Positions 39,755-53,614 of a stretch of 64,000 bases of DNA are shown here, piece after piece. The translations under genes and the position numbers were made by a program. Position 1 is the stretch's first letter, and each line of letters begins with the position of its first letter. Source of the DNA: Bos javanicus. Taxonomy: Eukaryota > Chordata > Mammalia > Artiodactyla > Bovidae. The stretch is from positions 806,001 to 870,000 of the forward strand of contig NW_026893633.1 in assembly GCF_032452875.1 (NCBI RefSeq), written 5' to 3'. Below the pieces are notes generated by a model that saw only the letters and a list, made by a program, of their open reading frames with translations, made no database searches and was not told the origin of the DNA.

Positions 39755-40499
39755 CTCAGGAGGCGATACTCAAAGAGCTGAGCAGACACGAACCACGCAA
39801 TCAGCAGGCAATAAGCATGGAGCTCAGCAGTGACGAATCATGCTGCTCAACTGGCAATAATCAAGCACGTGACCAGGCAGGAATCACGCAGCTCAGCTGC
39901 CAATTGTCAAGCAGATGAGCCGGCAGGAATCACGCAGCTCAGCAGGCCCTGATCACGTGACTCTGCAGGCACTGATCACCTGGCTGATCAAGTCCAGATC
40001 ACGTGACTGAGCATGCACTGATCACGTGGCTATCATGCACTGATGACGTGACTGCGCATGCACTGATGACGTGGCTGATCAGGCACTGATCACATGGCTC
40101 ATCATGCACTGATCACGTGTTTATCAGGCAATGATCAGTGACTGACAGGCGCTGATCATGGGACTGTGCACGCACTGATCACGTGGCTATCATGCACTGA
40201 TCACGTGACTGCGCATGCACTGATGACGTGGCTGTTCGGGCACTGATCACGTGTTTATCAGGCAGTGATCAGTGACTGACAGGCGCTGATCAGGGGACTG
40301 TGCACGCACTGATCAGGTGGCTGATCAGGAACTGACCACCTGACTGCGCATGCAGTGATCACGTGGCTGGTCGTTCACTGATCACGTGTTTATCATACGG
40401 TGATCACGTGACTGAGAGGCGCTGATCACGTGACTGTGCCGTCAGTGATCACGTGGCTGAGCAGGCACTGATATCGTGACTGAGCATGCACTGATCATG
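39755..40499 (+). repeat. 745-bp spacer (46-bp loss)
   Basis: AAGCAGATGAGCC runs straight into GGCAGGAATC near 39920, so one 46-bp step is missing. Follows an expanded-spacer unit. Confidence 0.8.
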
Positions 40500-41119
40500 T
40501 GCCGGGAGCCGGGGAGGCATTCCACTCTGGACAAAGGTCATGAGGAAGGAGGCTCGGCATACGCAAATGCGGGATCGAGCCTCAGGAGTCCACCCGGATA
40601 TTCTCGAGCATCTCCCCCAAAAAAACCAGAGTCTGCCTACTGTATTGCTTTGTGCTCTCACCTCTGATTTCACTGGGGGCTGTCCCCCACCACCATCTCG
40701 CTCTCTCTGTCAAAGAGTTAACTTACAGCTCCAATTCATAAAGTTCCTTGTCATTCTTCCCTTTAACTTCCAGCTGAGTCTCCATCTGGAGCGCGGAACC
40801 CACCACGCTTACTAATTATGCCTGGGCTGCTAAGACCCACTCGAGAAGGTGTCTAGGGTGAGGCACCTTTCGCTATTCGAGAGGGCGCCTGCGGCCTACG
40901 TAAGTGGTGCAAACTTCTTGTCTTGAAGTTTGATTGGTCTTCCGCGTAAACCAAGCTACTCAGTCTCTTTTCTCCACCGAATTTTCCTACTGAGCTCTCC
41001 TCATACTATTATTCTTGACATCTCTGATTAGCATATAAATAGTCGCCTAGGCCATCTCTCCTTCGAATACCCTGGATCAGTTGGGGCTGGTCCCCGGCAG
41101 GTGGCGACCGAACAGGGAC
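40500..41119 (+). mobile_element. LTR+PBS copy 15
   Basis: LTR to 41099, PBS 41102-41119. Consensus copy; follows a 745-bp spacer. Confidence 0.88.
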
Positions 41120-41910
41120 CTCAGGAGGCGATACTCAAAGAGCTGAGCAGACACGAACCACGCAATCAGCAGGCAATAAGCATGGAGCTCAGCAGTGACG
41201 AATCATGCTGCTCAACTGGCAATAATCAAGCACGTGACCAGGCAGGAATCACGCAGCTCAGCTGGCAATTGTCAAGCAGATGAGCCGACAGGAATCACGC
41301 AGCTCAGATGGCAATTGTCATGCAGATGAGCCGGCAGGAATCACGCAGCTCAGCAGGCCCTGATCACGTGACTCTGCAGGCACTGATCACGTGGCTGATC
41401 AAGTCCAGATCACGTGACTGAGCATGCACTGATCACGTGGCTATCATGCACTGATGACGTGACTGCGCATGCACTGATGACGTGGCTGATCAGGCACTGA
41501 TCACATGGCTCATCATGCACTGATCACGTGTTTATCAGGCAATGATCAGTGACTGACAGGCGCTGATCATGGGACTGTGCACGCACGGATCACGTGGCTA
41601 TCATGCACTGATCACGTGACTGCGCATGCACTGATGACGTGGCTGTTCGGGCACTGATCACGTGTTTATCAGGCAGTGATCAGTGACTGACAGGCGCTGA
41701 TCAGGGGACTGTGCACGCACTGATCAGGTGGCTGATCAGGAACTGACCACCTGACTGCGCATGCAGTGATCACGTGGCTGGTCGTTCACTGATCACGTGT
41801 TTATCATACGGTGATCACGTGACTGAGAGGCGCTGATCACGTGACTGTGCCGTCAGTGATCACGTGGCTGAGCAGGCACTGATATCGTGACTGAGCATGC
41901 ACTGATCATG

Positions 41911-42530
41911 TGCCGGGAGCCGGGGAGGCATTCCACTCTGGACAAAGGTCATGAGGAAGGAGGCTCGGCATACGCAAATGCGGGATCGAGCCTCAGGAGT
42001 CCACCCGGATATTCTCGAGCATCTCCCCCCAAAAAACCAGAGTCTGCCTACTGTATTGCTTTGTGCTCTCACCTCTGATTTCACTGGGGGCTGTCCCCCA
42101 CCACCATCTCGCTCTCTCTGTCAAAGAGTTAACTTACAGCTCCAATTCATAAAGTTCCTTGTCATTCTTCCCTTTAACTTCCAGCTGAGTCTCCATCTGG
42201 AGCGCGGAACCCACCACGCTTACTAATTATGCCTGGGCTGCTAAGACCCACTCGAGAAGGTGTCTAGGGTGAGGCACCTTTCGCTATTCGAGAGGGCGCC
42301 TGCGGCCTACGTAAGTGGTGCAAACTTCTTGTCTTGAAGTTTGATTGGTCTTCCGCGTAAACCAAGCTACTCAGTCTCTTTTCTCCACCGAATTTTCCTA
42401 CTGAGCTCTCCTCATACTATTATTCTTGACATCTCTGATTAGCATATAAATAGTCGCCTAGGCCATCTCTCCTTCGAATACCCTGGATCAGTTGGGGCTG
42501 GTCCCCGGCAGGTGGCGACCGAACAGGGAC
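41911..42530 (+). mobile_element. LTR+PBS copy 16
   Basis: LTR to 42510, PBS 42513-42530. Consensus copy, and the last of the run with AACCAGAGTC before AACCGGAGTC becomes predominant. Confidence 0.88.
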
Positions 42531-43505
42531 CTCAGGAGGCGATACTCAAAGAGCTGAGCAGACACGAACCACGCAATCAGCAGGCAATAAGCATGGAGCT
42601 CAGCAGTGACGAATCATGCTGCTCAACTGGCAATAATCAAGCACGTGACCAGGCAGGAATCACGCAGCTCAGCTGGCAATTGTCAAGCAGATGAGCCGAC
42701 AGGAATCACGCAGCTCAGATGGCAATTGTCATGCAGATGAGCCGGCAGGAATCACGCAGCTCAGCAGGCCCTGATCACGTGACTCTGCAGGCACTGATCA
42801 CGTGGCTGATCACGATCTGACTGAGCATCACGTGTGGCTATCATGCACTGATGACGTGACTGCGCATGCACTGATGACGTGGCTGATCAGGCACTGATCA
42901 CATGGCTCATCATGCACTGATCACGTGTTTATCAGGCAATGATCAGTGACTGACAGGCGCTGATCATGGGACTGTGCACGCACTGATCACGTGGCTATCA
43001 TGCACTGATCACGTGACTGCGCATGCACTGATGACGTGGCTCAGGCACTGATCAGTGCTGACTGATCATGACTGACAGCGCATCATGATCACGTGCACTG
43101 ATCATGCTGCTGATGATGCACTGCTGATCACGCAGATCAGGCACAGTGACTGACAGCGCTGATCATGGGACTGTGCACGCACTGATCACGTGGCTATCAT
43201 GCACTGATCACGTGACTGCGCATGCACTGATGACGTGGCTGTTCGGGCACTGATCACGTGTTTATCAGGCAGTGATCAGTGACTGACAGGCGCTGATCAG
43301 GGGACTGTGCATGCACTGATCAGGTGGCTGATCAGGAACTGACCACCTGACTCGCATGCAGTGATCACGTGGCTGGTCGTTCACTGATCACGTGTTTATC
43401 ATACGGTGATCACGTGACTGAGAGGCGCTGATCACGTGACTGTGCCGTCAGTGATCACGTGGCTGAGCAGGCACTGATATCGTGACTGAGCATGCACTGA
43501 TCATG
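42531..43505 (+). repeat. Expanded spacer, 975 bp
   Basis: 184 bp longer than standard. Irregular parts at about 42811-42840 and 43039-43165. Shares GACTGTGCATGCACTG and GACTCGCATGC with the spacer at 46903-47898. Confidence 0.75.
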
Positions 43506-44125
43506 TGCCGGGAGCCGGGGAGGCATTCCACTCTGGACAAAGGTCATGAGGAAGGAGGCTCGGCATACGCAAATGCGGGATCGAGCCTCAGGAGTCCACC
43601 CGGATATTCTCGAGCATCTCCCCCAAAAAAACCGGAGTCTGCCTACTGTATTGCTTTGTGCTCTCACCTCTGATTTCACTGGGGGCTGTCCCCCACCACC
43701 ATCTCGCTCTCTCTGTCAAAGAGTTAACTTACAGCTCCAATTCATAAAGTTCCTTGTCATTCTTCCCTTTAACTTCCAGCTGAGTCTCCATCTGGAGCGC
43801 GGAACCCACCACGCTTACTAATTATGCCTGGGCTGCTAAGACCCACTCGAGAAGGTGTCTAGGGTGAGGCACCTTTCGCTATTCGAGAGGGCGCCTGCGG
43901 CCTACGTAAGTGGTGCAAACTTCTTGTCTTGAAGTTTGATTGGTCTTCCGCGTAAACCAAGCTACTCAGTCTCTTTTCTCCACCGAATTTTCCTACTGAG
44001 CTCTCCTCATACTATTATTCTTGACATCTCTGATTAGCATATAAATAGTCGCCTAGGCCATCTCTCCTTCGAATACCCTGGATCAGTTGGGGCTGGTCCC
44101 CGGCAGGTGGCGACCGAACAGGGAC
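43506..44125 (+). mobile_element. LTR+PBS copy 17
   Basis: LTR to 44105, PBS 44108-44125. First copy with both AACCGGAGTC and the downstream GAGGCAATACTC, which typify copies to its right. Confidence 0.88.
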
Positions 44126-44870
44126 CTCAGGAGGCAATACTCAAAGAGCTGAGCAGACACGAACCACGCAATCAGCAGGCAATAAGCATGGAGCTCAGCA
44201 GTGACGAATCATGCTGCTCAACTGGCAATAATCAAGCACGTGACCAGGCAGGAATCACGCAGCTCAGCTGGCAATTGTCAAGCAGATGAGCCGACAGGAA
44301 TCACGCAGCTCAGCAGGCCCTGATCACGTGACTCTGCAGGCACTGATCACGTGGCTGATCAAGTCCAGATCACGTGACTGAGCATGCACTGATCACGTGG
44401 CTATCATGCACTGATGACGTGACTGCGCATGCACTGATGACGTGGCTGATCAGGCACTGATCACATGGCTCATCATGCACTGATCACGTGTTTATCAGGC
44501 AATGATCAGTGACTGACAGGCGCTGATCATGGGACTGTGCACGCACTGATCACGTGGCTATCATGCACTGATCACGTGACTGCGCATGCACTGATGACGT
44601 GGCTGTTCGGGCACTGATCACGTGTTTATCAGGCAGTGATCAGTGACTGACAGGCGCTGATCAGGGGACTGTGCACGCACTGATCAGGTGGCTGATCAGG
44701 AACTGACCACCTGACTGCGCATGCAGTGATCACGTGGCTGGTCGTTCACTGATCACGTGTTTATCATACGGTGATCACGTGACTGAGAGGCGCTGATCAC
44801 GTGACTGTGCCGTCAGTGATCACGTGGCTGAGCAGGCACTGATATCGTGACTGAGCATGCACTGATCATG
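44126..44870 (+). repeat. 745-bp spacer (46-bp loss)
   Basis: One 46-bp step lost; GACAGGAATC joins CAGCTCAGCAGGCCC near 44310. The junction letters differ slightly from the 39755 spacer (GCCGACAGG kept rather than GCCGGCAGG), so the loss breakpoint may differ. Confidence 0.8.
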
Positions 44871-45490
44871 TGCCGGGAGCCGGGGAGGCATTCCACTCTG
44901 GACAAAGGTCATGAGGAAGGAGGCTCGGCATACGCAAATGCGGGATCGAGCCTCAGGAGTCCACCCGGATATTCTCGAGCATCTCCCCCAAAAAAACCGG
45001 AGTCTGCCTACTGTATTGCTTTGTGCTCTCACCTCTGATTTCACTGGGGGCTGTCCCCCACCACCATCTCGCTCTCTCTGTCAAAGAGTTAACTTACAGC
45101 TCCAATTCATAAAGTTCCTTGTCATTCTTCCCTTTAACTTCCAGCTGAGTCTCCATCTGGAGCGCGGAACCCACCACGCTTACTAATTATGCCTGGGCTG
45201 CTAAGACCCACTCGAGAAGGTGTCTAGGGTGAGGCACCTTTCGCTATTCGAGAGGGCGCCTGCGGCCTACGTAAGTGGTGCAAACTTCTTGTCTTGAAGT
45301 TTGATTGGTCTTCCGCGTAAACCAAGCTACTCAGTCTCTTTTCTCCACCGAATTTTCCTACTGAGCTCTCCTCATACTATTATTCTTGACATCTCTGATT
45401 AGCATATAAATAGTCGCCTAGGCCATCTCTCCTTCGAATACCCTGGATCAGTTGGGGCTGGTCCCCGGCAGGTGGCGACCGAACAGGGAC
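44871..45490 (+). mobile_element. LTR+PBS copy 18
   Basis: LTR to 45470, PBS 45473-45490. Indistinguishable by eye from copy 17. Confidence 0.88.
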
Positions 45491-46281
45491 CTCAGGAGGC
45501 AATACTCAAAGAGCTGAGCAGACACGAACCACGCAATCAGCAGGCAATAAGCATGGAGCTCAGCAGTGACGAATCATGCTGCTCAACTGGCAATAATCAA
45601 GCACGTGACCAGGCAGGAATCACGCAGCTCAGCTGGCAATTGTCAAGCAGATGAGCCGACAGGAATCACGCAGCTCAGATGGCAATTGTCATGCAGATGA
45701 GCCGGCAGGAATCACGCAGCTCAGCAGGCCCTGATCACGTGACTCTGCAGGCACTGATCACGTGGCTGATCAAGTCCAGATCACGTGACTGAGCATGCAC
45801 TGATCACGTGGCTATCATGCACTGATGACGTGACTGCGCATGCACTGATGACGTGGCTGATCAGGCACTGATCACATGGCTCATCATGCACTGATCACGT
45901 GTTTATCAGGCAATGATCAGTGACTGACAGGCGCTGATCATGGGACTGTGCACGCACTGATCACGTGGCTATCATGCACTGATCACGTGACTGCGCATGC
46001 ACTGATGACGTGGCTGTTCGGGCACTGATCACGTGTTTATCAGGCAGTGATCAGTGACTGACAGGCGCTGATCAGGGGACTGTGCACGCACTGATCAGGT
46101 GGCTGATCAGGAACTGACCACCTGACTGCGCATGCAGTGATCACGTGGCTGGTCGTTCACTGATCACGTGTTTATCATACGGTGATCACGTGACTGAGAG
46201 GCGCTGATCACGTGACTGTGCCGTCAGTGATCACGTGGCTGAGCAGGCACTGATATCGTGACTGAGCATGCACTGATCATG

Positions 46282-46902
46282 TGCCGGGAGCCGGGGAGGC
46301 ATTCCACTCTGGACAAAGGTCATGAGGAAGGAGGCTCGGCATACGCAAATGCGGGATCGAGCCTCAGGAGTCCACCCGGATATTCTCGAGCATCTCCCCC
46401 CAAAAAAACCGGAGTCTGCCTACTGTATTGCTTTGTGCTCTCACCTCTGATTTCACTGGGGGCTGTCCCCCACCACCATCTCGCTCTCTCTGTCAAAGAG
46501 TTAACTTACAGCTCCAATTCATAAAGTTCCTTGTCATTCTTCCCTTTAACTTCCAGCTGAGTCTCCATCTGGAGCGCGGAACCCACCACGCTTACTAATT
46601 ATGCCTGGGCTGCTAAGACCCACTCGAGAAGGTGTCTAGGGTGAGGCACCTTTCGCTATTCGAGAGGGCGCCTGCGGCCTACGTAAGTGGTGCAAACTTC
46701 TTGTCTTGAAGTTTGATTGGTCTTCCGCGTAAACCAAGCTACTCAGTCTCTTTTCTCCACCGAATTTTCCTACTGAGCTCTCCTCATACTATTATTCTTG
46801 ACATCTCTGATTAGCATATAAATAGTCGCCTAGGCCATCTCTCCTTCGAATACCCTGGATCAGTTGGGGCTGGTCCCCGGCAGGTGGCGACCGAACAGGG
46901 AC
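46282..46902 (+). mobile_element. LTR+PBS copy 19
   Basis: LTR to 46882, PBS 46885-46902. One base longer than copy 18, in the C/A run. Confidence 0.88.
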
Positions 46903-47898
46903 CTCAGGAGGCAATACTCAAAGAGCTGAGCAGACACGAACCACGCAATCAGCAGGCAATAAGCATGGAGCTCAGCAGTGACGAATCATGCTGCTCAACT
47001 GGCAATAATCAAGCACGTGACCAGGCAGGAATCACGCAGCTCAGCTGGCAATTGTCAAGCAGATGAGCCGACAGGAATCACGCAGCTCAGATGGCAATTG
47101 TCATGCAGATGAGCCGGCAGGAATCACGCAGCTCAGCAGGCCCTGATCACGTGACTCTGCAGGCACTGATCACGTGGCTGATCAAGTCCAGATCACGTGA
47201 CTGAGCATGCACTGATCACGTGGCTATCATGCACTGATGACGTGACTGCGCATGCACTGATGACGTGGCTGATCAGGCACTGATCACATGGCTCATCATG
47301 CACTGATCACGTGTTTATCAGGCAATGATCAGTGACTGACAGGCGCTGATCATGGGACTGTGCACGCACTGATCACGTGGCTATCATGCACTGATCACGT
47401 GACTGCGCATGCACTGATGGCTGCACTGATCACGTGCATGATCAGTGACTGACAGCGCTGATCAGACTGTCAGGCACTGATCACGTGACTGATGCACTGA
47501 TGACGTGGCTGCACTGATCACGTGATCAGGCATGATCAGTGACTGACAGCGCTGATCATGGGACTGTGCACGCACTGATCACGTGGCTATCATGCACTGA
47601 TCACGTGACTGCGCATGCACTGATGACGTGGCTGTTCGGGCACTGATCACGTGTTTATCAGGCAGTGATCAGTGACTGACAGGCGCTGATCAGGGGACTG
47701 TGCATGCACTGATCAGGTGGCTGATCAGGAACTGACCACCTGACTCGCATGCAGTGATCACGTGGCTGGTCGTTCACTGATCACGTGTTTATCATACGGT
47801 GATCACGTGACTGAGAGGCGCTGATCACGTGACTGTGCCGTCAGTGATCACGTGGCTGAGCAGGCACTGATATCGTGACTGAGCATGCACTGATCATG
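46903..47898 (+). repeat. Expanded spacer, 996 bp
   Basis: Longest single spacer apart from the fused one, +205 bp. Irregular part about 47416-47560. Confidence 0.75.
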
Positions 47899-48516
47899 TG
47901 CCGGGAGCCGGGGAGGCATTCCACTCTGGACAAAGGTCATGAGGAAGGAGGCTCGGCATACGCAAATGCGGGATCGAGCCTCAGGAGTCCACCCGGATAT
48001 TCTCGAGCATCTCCCCCAAAAACCAGAGTCTGCCTACTGTATTGCTTTGTGCTCTCACCTCTGATTTCACTGGGGGCTGTCCCCCACCACCATCTCGCTC
48101 TCTCTGTCAAAGAGTTAACTTACAGCTCCAATTCATAAAGTTCCTTGTCATTCTTCCCTTTAACTTCCAGCTGAGTCTCCATCTGGAGCGCGGAACCCAC
48201 CACGCTTACTAATTATGCCTGGGCTGCTAAGACCCACTCGAGAAGGTGTCTAGGGTGAGGCACCTTTCGCTATTCGAGAGGGCGCCTGCGGCCTACGTAA
48301 GTGGTGCAAACTTCTTGTCTTGAAGTTTGATTGGTCTTCCGCGTAAACCAAGCTACTCAGTCTCTTTTCTCCACCGAATTTTCCTACTGAGCTCTCCTCA
48401 TACTATTATTCTTGACATCTCTGATTAGCATATAAATAGTCGCCTAGGCCATCTCTCCTTCGAATACCCTGGATCAGTTGGGGCTGGTCCCCGGCAGGTG
48501 GCGACCGAACAGGGAC
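47899..48516 (+). mobile_element. LTR+PBS copy 20
   Basis: LTR to 48496, PBS 48499-48516. Short A run and AACCAGAGTC, as in copies 22 and 25; all three follow expanded spacers. Confidence 0.88.
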
Positions 48517-49261
48517 CTCAGGAGGCAATACTCAAAGAGCTGAGCAGACACGAACCACGCAATCAGCAGGCAATAAGCATGGAGCTCAGCAGTGACGAAT
48601 CATGCTGCTCAACTGGCAATAATCAAGCACGTGACCAGGCAGGAATCACGCAGCTCAGCTGGCAATTGTCAAGCAGATGAGCCGACAGGAATCACGCAGC
48701 TCAGCAGGCCCTGATCACGTGACTCTGCAGGCACTGATCACGTGGCTGATCAAGTCCAGATCACGTGACTGAGCATGCACTGATCACGTGGCTATCATGC
48801 ACTGATGACGTGACTGCGCATGCACTGATGACGTGGCTGATCAGGCACTGATCACATGGCTCATCATGCACTGATCACGTGTTTATCAGGCAATGATCAG
48901 TGACTGACAGGCGCTGATCATGGGACTGTGCACGCACTGATCACGTGGCTATCATGCACTGATCACGTGACTGCGCATGCACTGATGACGTGGCTGTTCG
49001 GGCACTGATCACGTGTTTATCAGGCAGTGATCAGTGACTGACAGGCGCTGATCAGGGGACTGTGCACGCACTGATCAGGTGGCTGATCAGGAACTGACCA
49101 CCTGACTGCGCATGCAGTGATCACGTGGCTGGTCGCTCACTGATCACGTGTTTATCATACGGTGATCACGTGACTGAGAGGCGCTGATCACGTGACTGTG
49201 CCGTCAGTGATCACGTGGCTGAGCAGGCACTGATATCGTGACTGAGCATGCACTGATCATG
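48517..49261 (+). repeat. 745-bp spacer (46-bp loss)
   Basis: Same loss junction as 44126-44870, and again directly after an expanded unit. Confidence 0.8.
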
Positions 49262-49881
49262 TGCCGGGAGCCGGGGAGGCATTCCACTCTGGACAAAGGT
49301 CATGAGGAAGGAGGCTCGGCATACGCAAATGCGGGATCGAGCCTCAGGAGTCCACCCGGATATTCTCGAGCATCTCCCCCAAAAAAACCGGAGTCTGCCT
49401 ACTGTATTGCTTTGTGCTCTCACCTCTGATTTCACTGGGGGCTGTCCCCCACCACCATCTCGCTCTCTCTGTCAAAGAGTTAACTTACAGCTCCAATTCA
49501 TAAAGTTCCTTGTCATTCTTCCCTTTAACTTCCAGCTGAGTCTCCATCTGGAGCGCGGAACCCACCACGCTTACTAATTATGCCTGGGCTGCTAAGACCC
49601 ACTCGAGAAGGTGTCTAGGGTGAGGCACCTTTCGCTATTCGAGAGGGCGCCTGCGGCCTACGTAAGTGGTGCAAACTTCTTGTCTTGAAGTTTGATTGGT
49701 CTTCCGCGTAAACCAAGCTACTCAGTCTCTTTTCTCCACCGAATTTTCCTACTGAGCTCTCCTCATACTATTATTCTTGACATCTCTGATTAGCATATAA
49801 ATAGTCGCCTAGGCCATCTCTCCTTCGAATACCCTGGATCAGTTGGGGCTGGTCCCCGGCAGGTGGCGACCGAACAGGGAC
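49262..49881 (+). mobile_element. LTR+PBS copy 21
   Basis: LTR to 49861, PBS 49864-49881. Same form as copies 17 and 18; follows a 745-bp spacer as copy 18 does. Confidence 0.88.
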
Positions 49882-50793
49882 CTCAGGAGGCAATACTCAA
49901 AGAGCTGAGCAGACACGAACCACGCAATCAGCAGGCAATAAGCATGGAGCTCAGCAGTGACGAATCATGCTGCTCAACTGGCAATAATCAAGCACGTGAC
50001 CAGGCAGGAATCACGCAGCTCAGCTGGCAATTGTCAAGCAGATGAGCCGACAGGAATCACGCAGCTCAGATGGCAATTGTCATGCAGATGAGCCGGCAGG
50101 AATCACGCAGCTCAGCAGGCCCTGATCACGTGACTCTGCAGGCACTGATCACGTGGCTGATCAAGTCCAGATCACGTGACTGAGCATGCACTGATCACGT
50201 GGCTATCATGCACTGATGACGTGACTGCGCATGCACTGATGACGTGGCTGATCAGGCACTGATCACATGGCTCATCATGCACTGATCACGTGTTTATCAG
50301 GCAATGATCAGTGACTGACAGGCGCTGATCATGGGACTGTGCACGCACTGATCACGTGGCTATCATGCACTGATCACGTGACTGCGCATGCACTGATGAC
50401 TGTGCACTGATCACGTGATCAGGCAATGATCAGTGACTGACAGCGCTGATCATGGGACTGTGCACGCACTGATCACGTGGCTATCATGCACTGATCACGT
50501 GACTGCGCATGCACTGATGACGTGGCTGTTCGGGCACTGATCACGTGTTTATCAGGCAGTGATCAGTGACTGACAGGCGCTGATCAGGGGACTGTGCACG
50601 CACTGATCAGGTGGCTGATCAGGAACTGACCACCTGACTGCGCATGCAGTGATCACGTGGCTGGTCGTTCACTGATCACGTGTTTATCATACGGTGATCA
50701 CGTGACTGAGAGGCGCTGATCACGTGACTGTGCCGTCAGTGATCACGTGGCTGAGCAGGCACTGATATCGTGACTGAGCATGCACTGATCATG
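49882..50793 (+). repeat. Expanded spacer, 912 bp
   Basis: 121 bp longer than standard; irregular junction about 50398-50456 followed by a nearly clean extra module. Confidence 0.75.
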
Positions 50794-51411
50794 TGCCGGG
50801 AGCCGGGGAGGCATTCCACTCTGGACAAAGGTCATGAGGAAGGAGGCTCGGCATACGCAAATGCGGGATCGAGCCTCAGGAGTCCACCCGGATATTCTCG
50901 AGCATCTCCCCCAAAAACCAGAGTCTGCCTACTGTATTGCTTTGTGCTCTCACCTCTGATTTCACTGGGGGCTGTCCCCCACCACCATCTCGCTCTCTCT
51001 GTCAAAGAGTTAACTTACAGCTCCAATTCATAAAGTTCCTTGTCATTCTTCCCTTTAACTTCCAGCTGAGTCTCCATCTGGAGCGCGGAACCCACCACGC
51101 TTACTAATTATGCCTGGGCTGCTAAGACCCACTCGAGAAGGTGTCTAGGGTGAGGCACCTTTCGCTATTCGAGAGGGCGCCTGCGGCCTACGTAAGTGGT
51201 GCAAACTTCTTGTCTTGAAGTTTGATTGGTCTTCCGCGTAAACCAAGCTACTCAGTCTCTTTTCTCCACCGAATTTTCCTACTGAGCTCTCCTCATACTA
51301 TTATTCTTGACATCTCTGATTAGCATATAAATAGTCGCCTAGGCCATCTCTCCTTCGAATACCCTGGATCAGTTGGGGCTGGTCCCCGGCAGGTGGCGAC
51401 CGAACAGGGAC
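50794..51411 (+). mobile_element. LTR+PBS copy 22
   Basis: LTR to 51391, PBS 51394-51411. Retains the left-type GAGGCGATACTC after the PBS although its neighbours have GAGGCAATACTC. Confidence 0.88.
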
Positions 51412-52202
51412 CTCAGGAGGCGATACTCAAAGAGCTGAGCAGACACGAACCACGCAATCAGCAGGCAATAAGCATGGAGCTCAGCAGTGACGAATCATGC
51501 TGCTCAACTGGCAATAATCAAGCACGTGACCAGGCAGGAATCACGCAGCTCAGCTGGCAATTGTCAAGCAGATGAGCCGACAGGAATCACGCAGCTCAGA
51601 TGGCAATTGTCATGCAGATGAGCCGGCAGGAATCACGCAGCTCAGCAGGCCCTGATCACGTGACTCTGCAGGCACTGATCACGTGGCTGATCAAGTCCAG
51701 ATCACGTGACTGAGCATGCACTGATCACGTGGCTATCATGCACTGATGACGTGACTGCGCATGCACTGATGACGTGGCTGATCAGGCACTGATCACATGG
51801 CTCATCATGCACTGATCACGTGTTTATCAGGCAATGATCAGTGACTGACAGGCGCTGATCATGGGACTGTGCACGCACTGATCACGTGGCTATCATGCAC
51901 TGATCACGTGACTGCGCATGCACTGATGACGTGGCTGTTCGGGCACTGATCACGTGTTTATCAGGCAGTGATCAGTGACTGACAGGCGCTGATCAGGGGA
52001 CTGTGCACGCACTGATCAGGTGGCTGATCAGGAACTGACCACCTGACTGCGCATGCAGTGATCACGTGGCTGGTCGTTCACTGATCACGTGTTTATCATA
52101 CGGTGATCACGTGACTGAGAGGCGCTGATCACGTGACTGTGCCGTCAGTGATCACGTGGCTGAGCAGGCACTGATATCGTGACTGAGCATGCACTGATCA
52201 TG

Positions 52203-52823
52203 TGCCGGGAGCCGGGGAGGCATTCCACTCTGGACAAAGGTCATGAGGAAGGAGGCTCGGCATACGCAAATGCGGGATCGAGCCTCAGGAGTCCACCCGG
52301 ATATTCTCGAGCATCTCCCCCCAAAAAAACCGGAGTCTGCCTACTGTATTGCTTTGTGCTCTCACCTCTGATTTCACTGGGGGCTGTCCCCCACCACCAT
52401 CTCGCTCTCTCTGTCAAAGAGTTAACTTACAGCTCCAATTCATAAAGTTCCTTGTCATTCTTCCCTTTAACTTCCAGCTGAGTCTCCATCTGGAGCGCGG
52501 AACCCACCACGCTTACTAATTATGCCTGGGCTGCTAAGACCCACTCGAGAAGGTGTCTAGGGTGAGGCACCTTTCGCTATTCGAGAGGGCGCCTGCGGCC
52601 TACGTAAGTGGTGCAAACTTCTTGTCTTGAAGTTTGATTGGTCTTCCGCGTAAACCAAGCTACTCAGTCTCTTTTCTCCACCGAATTTTCCTACTGAGCT
52701 CTCCTCATACTATTATTCTTGACATCTCTGATTAGCATATAAATAGTCGCCTAGGCCATCTCTCCTTCGAATACCCTGGATCAGTTGGGGCTGGTCCCCG
52801 GCAGGTGGCGACCGAACAGGGAC
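52203..52823 (+). mobile_element. LTR+PBS copy 23
   Basis: LTR to 52803, PBS 52806-52823. Same form as copy 19. Confidence 0.88.
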
Positions 52824-53614
52824 CTCAGGAGGCAATACTCAAAGAGCTGAGCAGACACGAACCACGCAATCAGCAGGCAATAAGCATGGAGCTCAGCAGT
52901 GACGAATCATGCTGCTCAACTGGCAATAATCAAGCACGTGACCAGGCAGGAATCACGCAGCTCAGCTGGCAATTGTCAAGCAGATGAGCCGACAGGAATC
53001 ACGCAGCTCAGATGGCAATTGTCATGCAGATGAGCCGGCAGGAATCACGCAGCTCAGCAGGCCCTGATCACGTGACTCTGCAGGCACTGATCACGTGGCT
53101 GATCAAGTCCAGATCACGTGACTGAGCATGCACTGATCACGTGGCTATCATGCACTGATGACGTGACTGCGCATGCACTGATGACGTGGCTGATCAGGCA
53201 CTGATCACATGGCTCATCATGCACTGATCACGTGTTTATCAGGCAATGATCAGTGACTGACAGGCGCTGATCATGGGACTGTGCACGCACTGATCACGTG
53301 GCTATCATGCACTGATCACGTGACTGCGCATGCACTGATGACGTGGCTGTTCGGGCACTGATCACGTGTTTATCAGGCAGTGATCAGTGACTGACAGGCG
53401 CTGATCAGGGGACTGTGCACGCACTGATCAGGTGGCTGATCAGGAACTGACCACCTGACTGCGCATGCAGTGATCACGTGGCTGGTCGTTCACTGATCAC
53501 GTGTTTATCATACGGTGATCACGTGACTGAGAGGCGCTGATCACGTGACTGTGCCGTCAGTGATCACGTGGCTGAGCAGGCACTGATATCGTGACTGAGC
53601 ATGCACTGATCATG

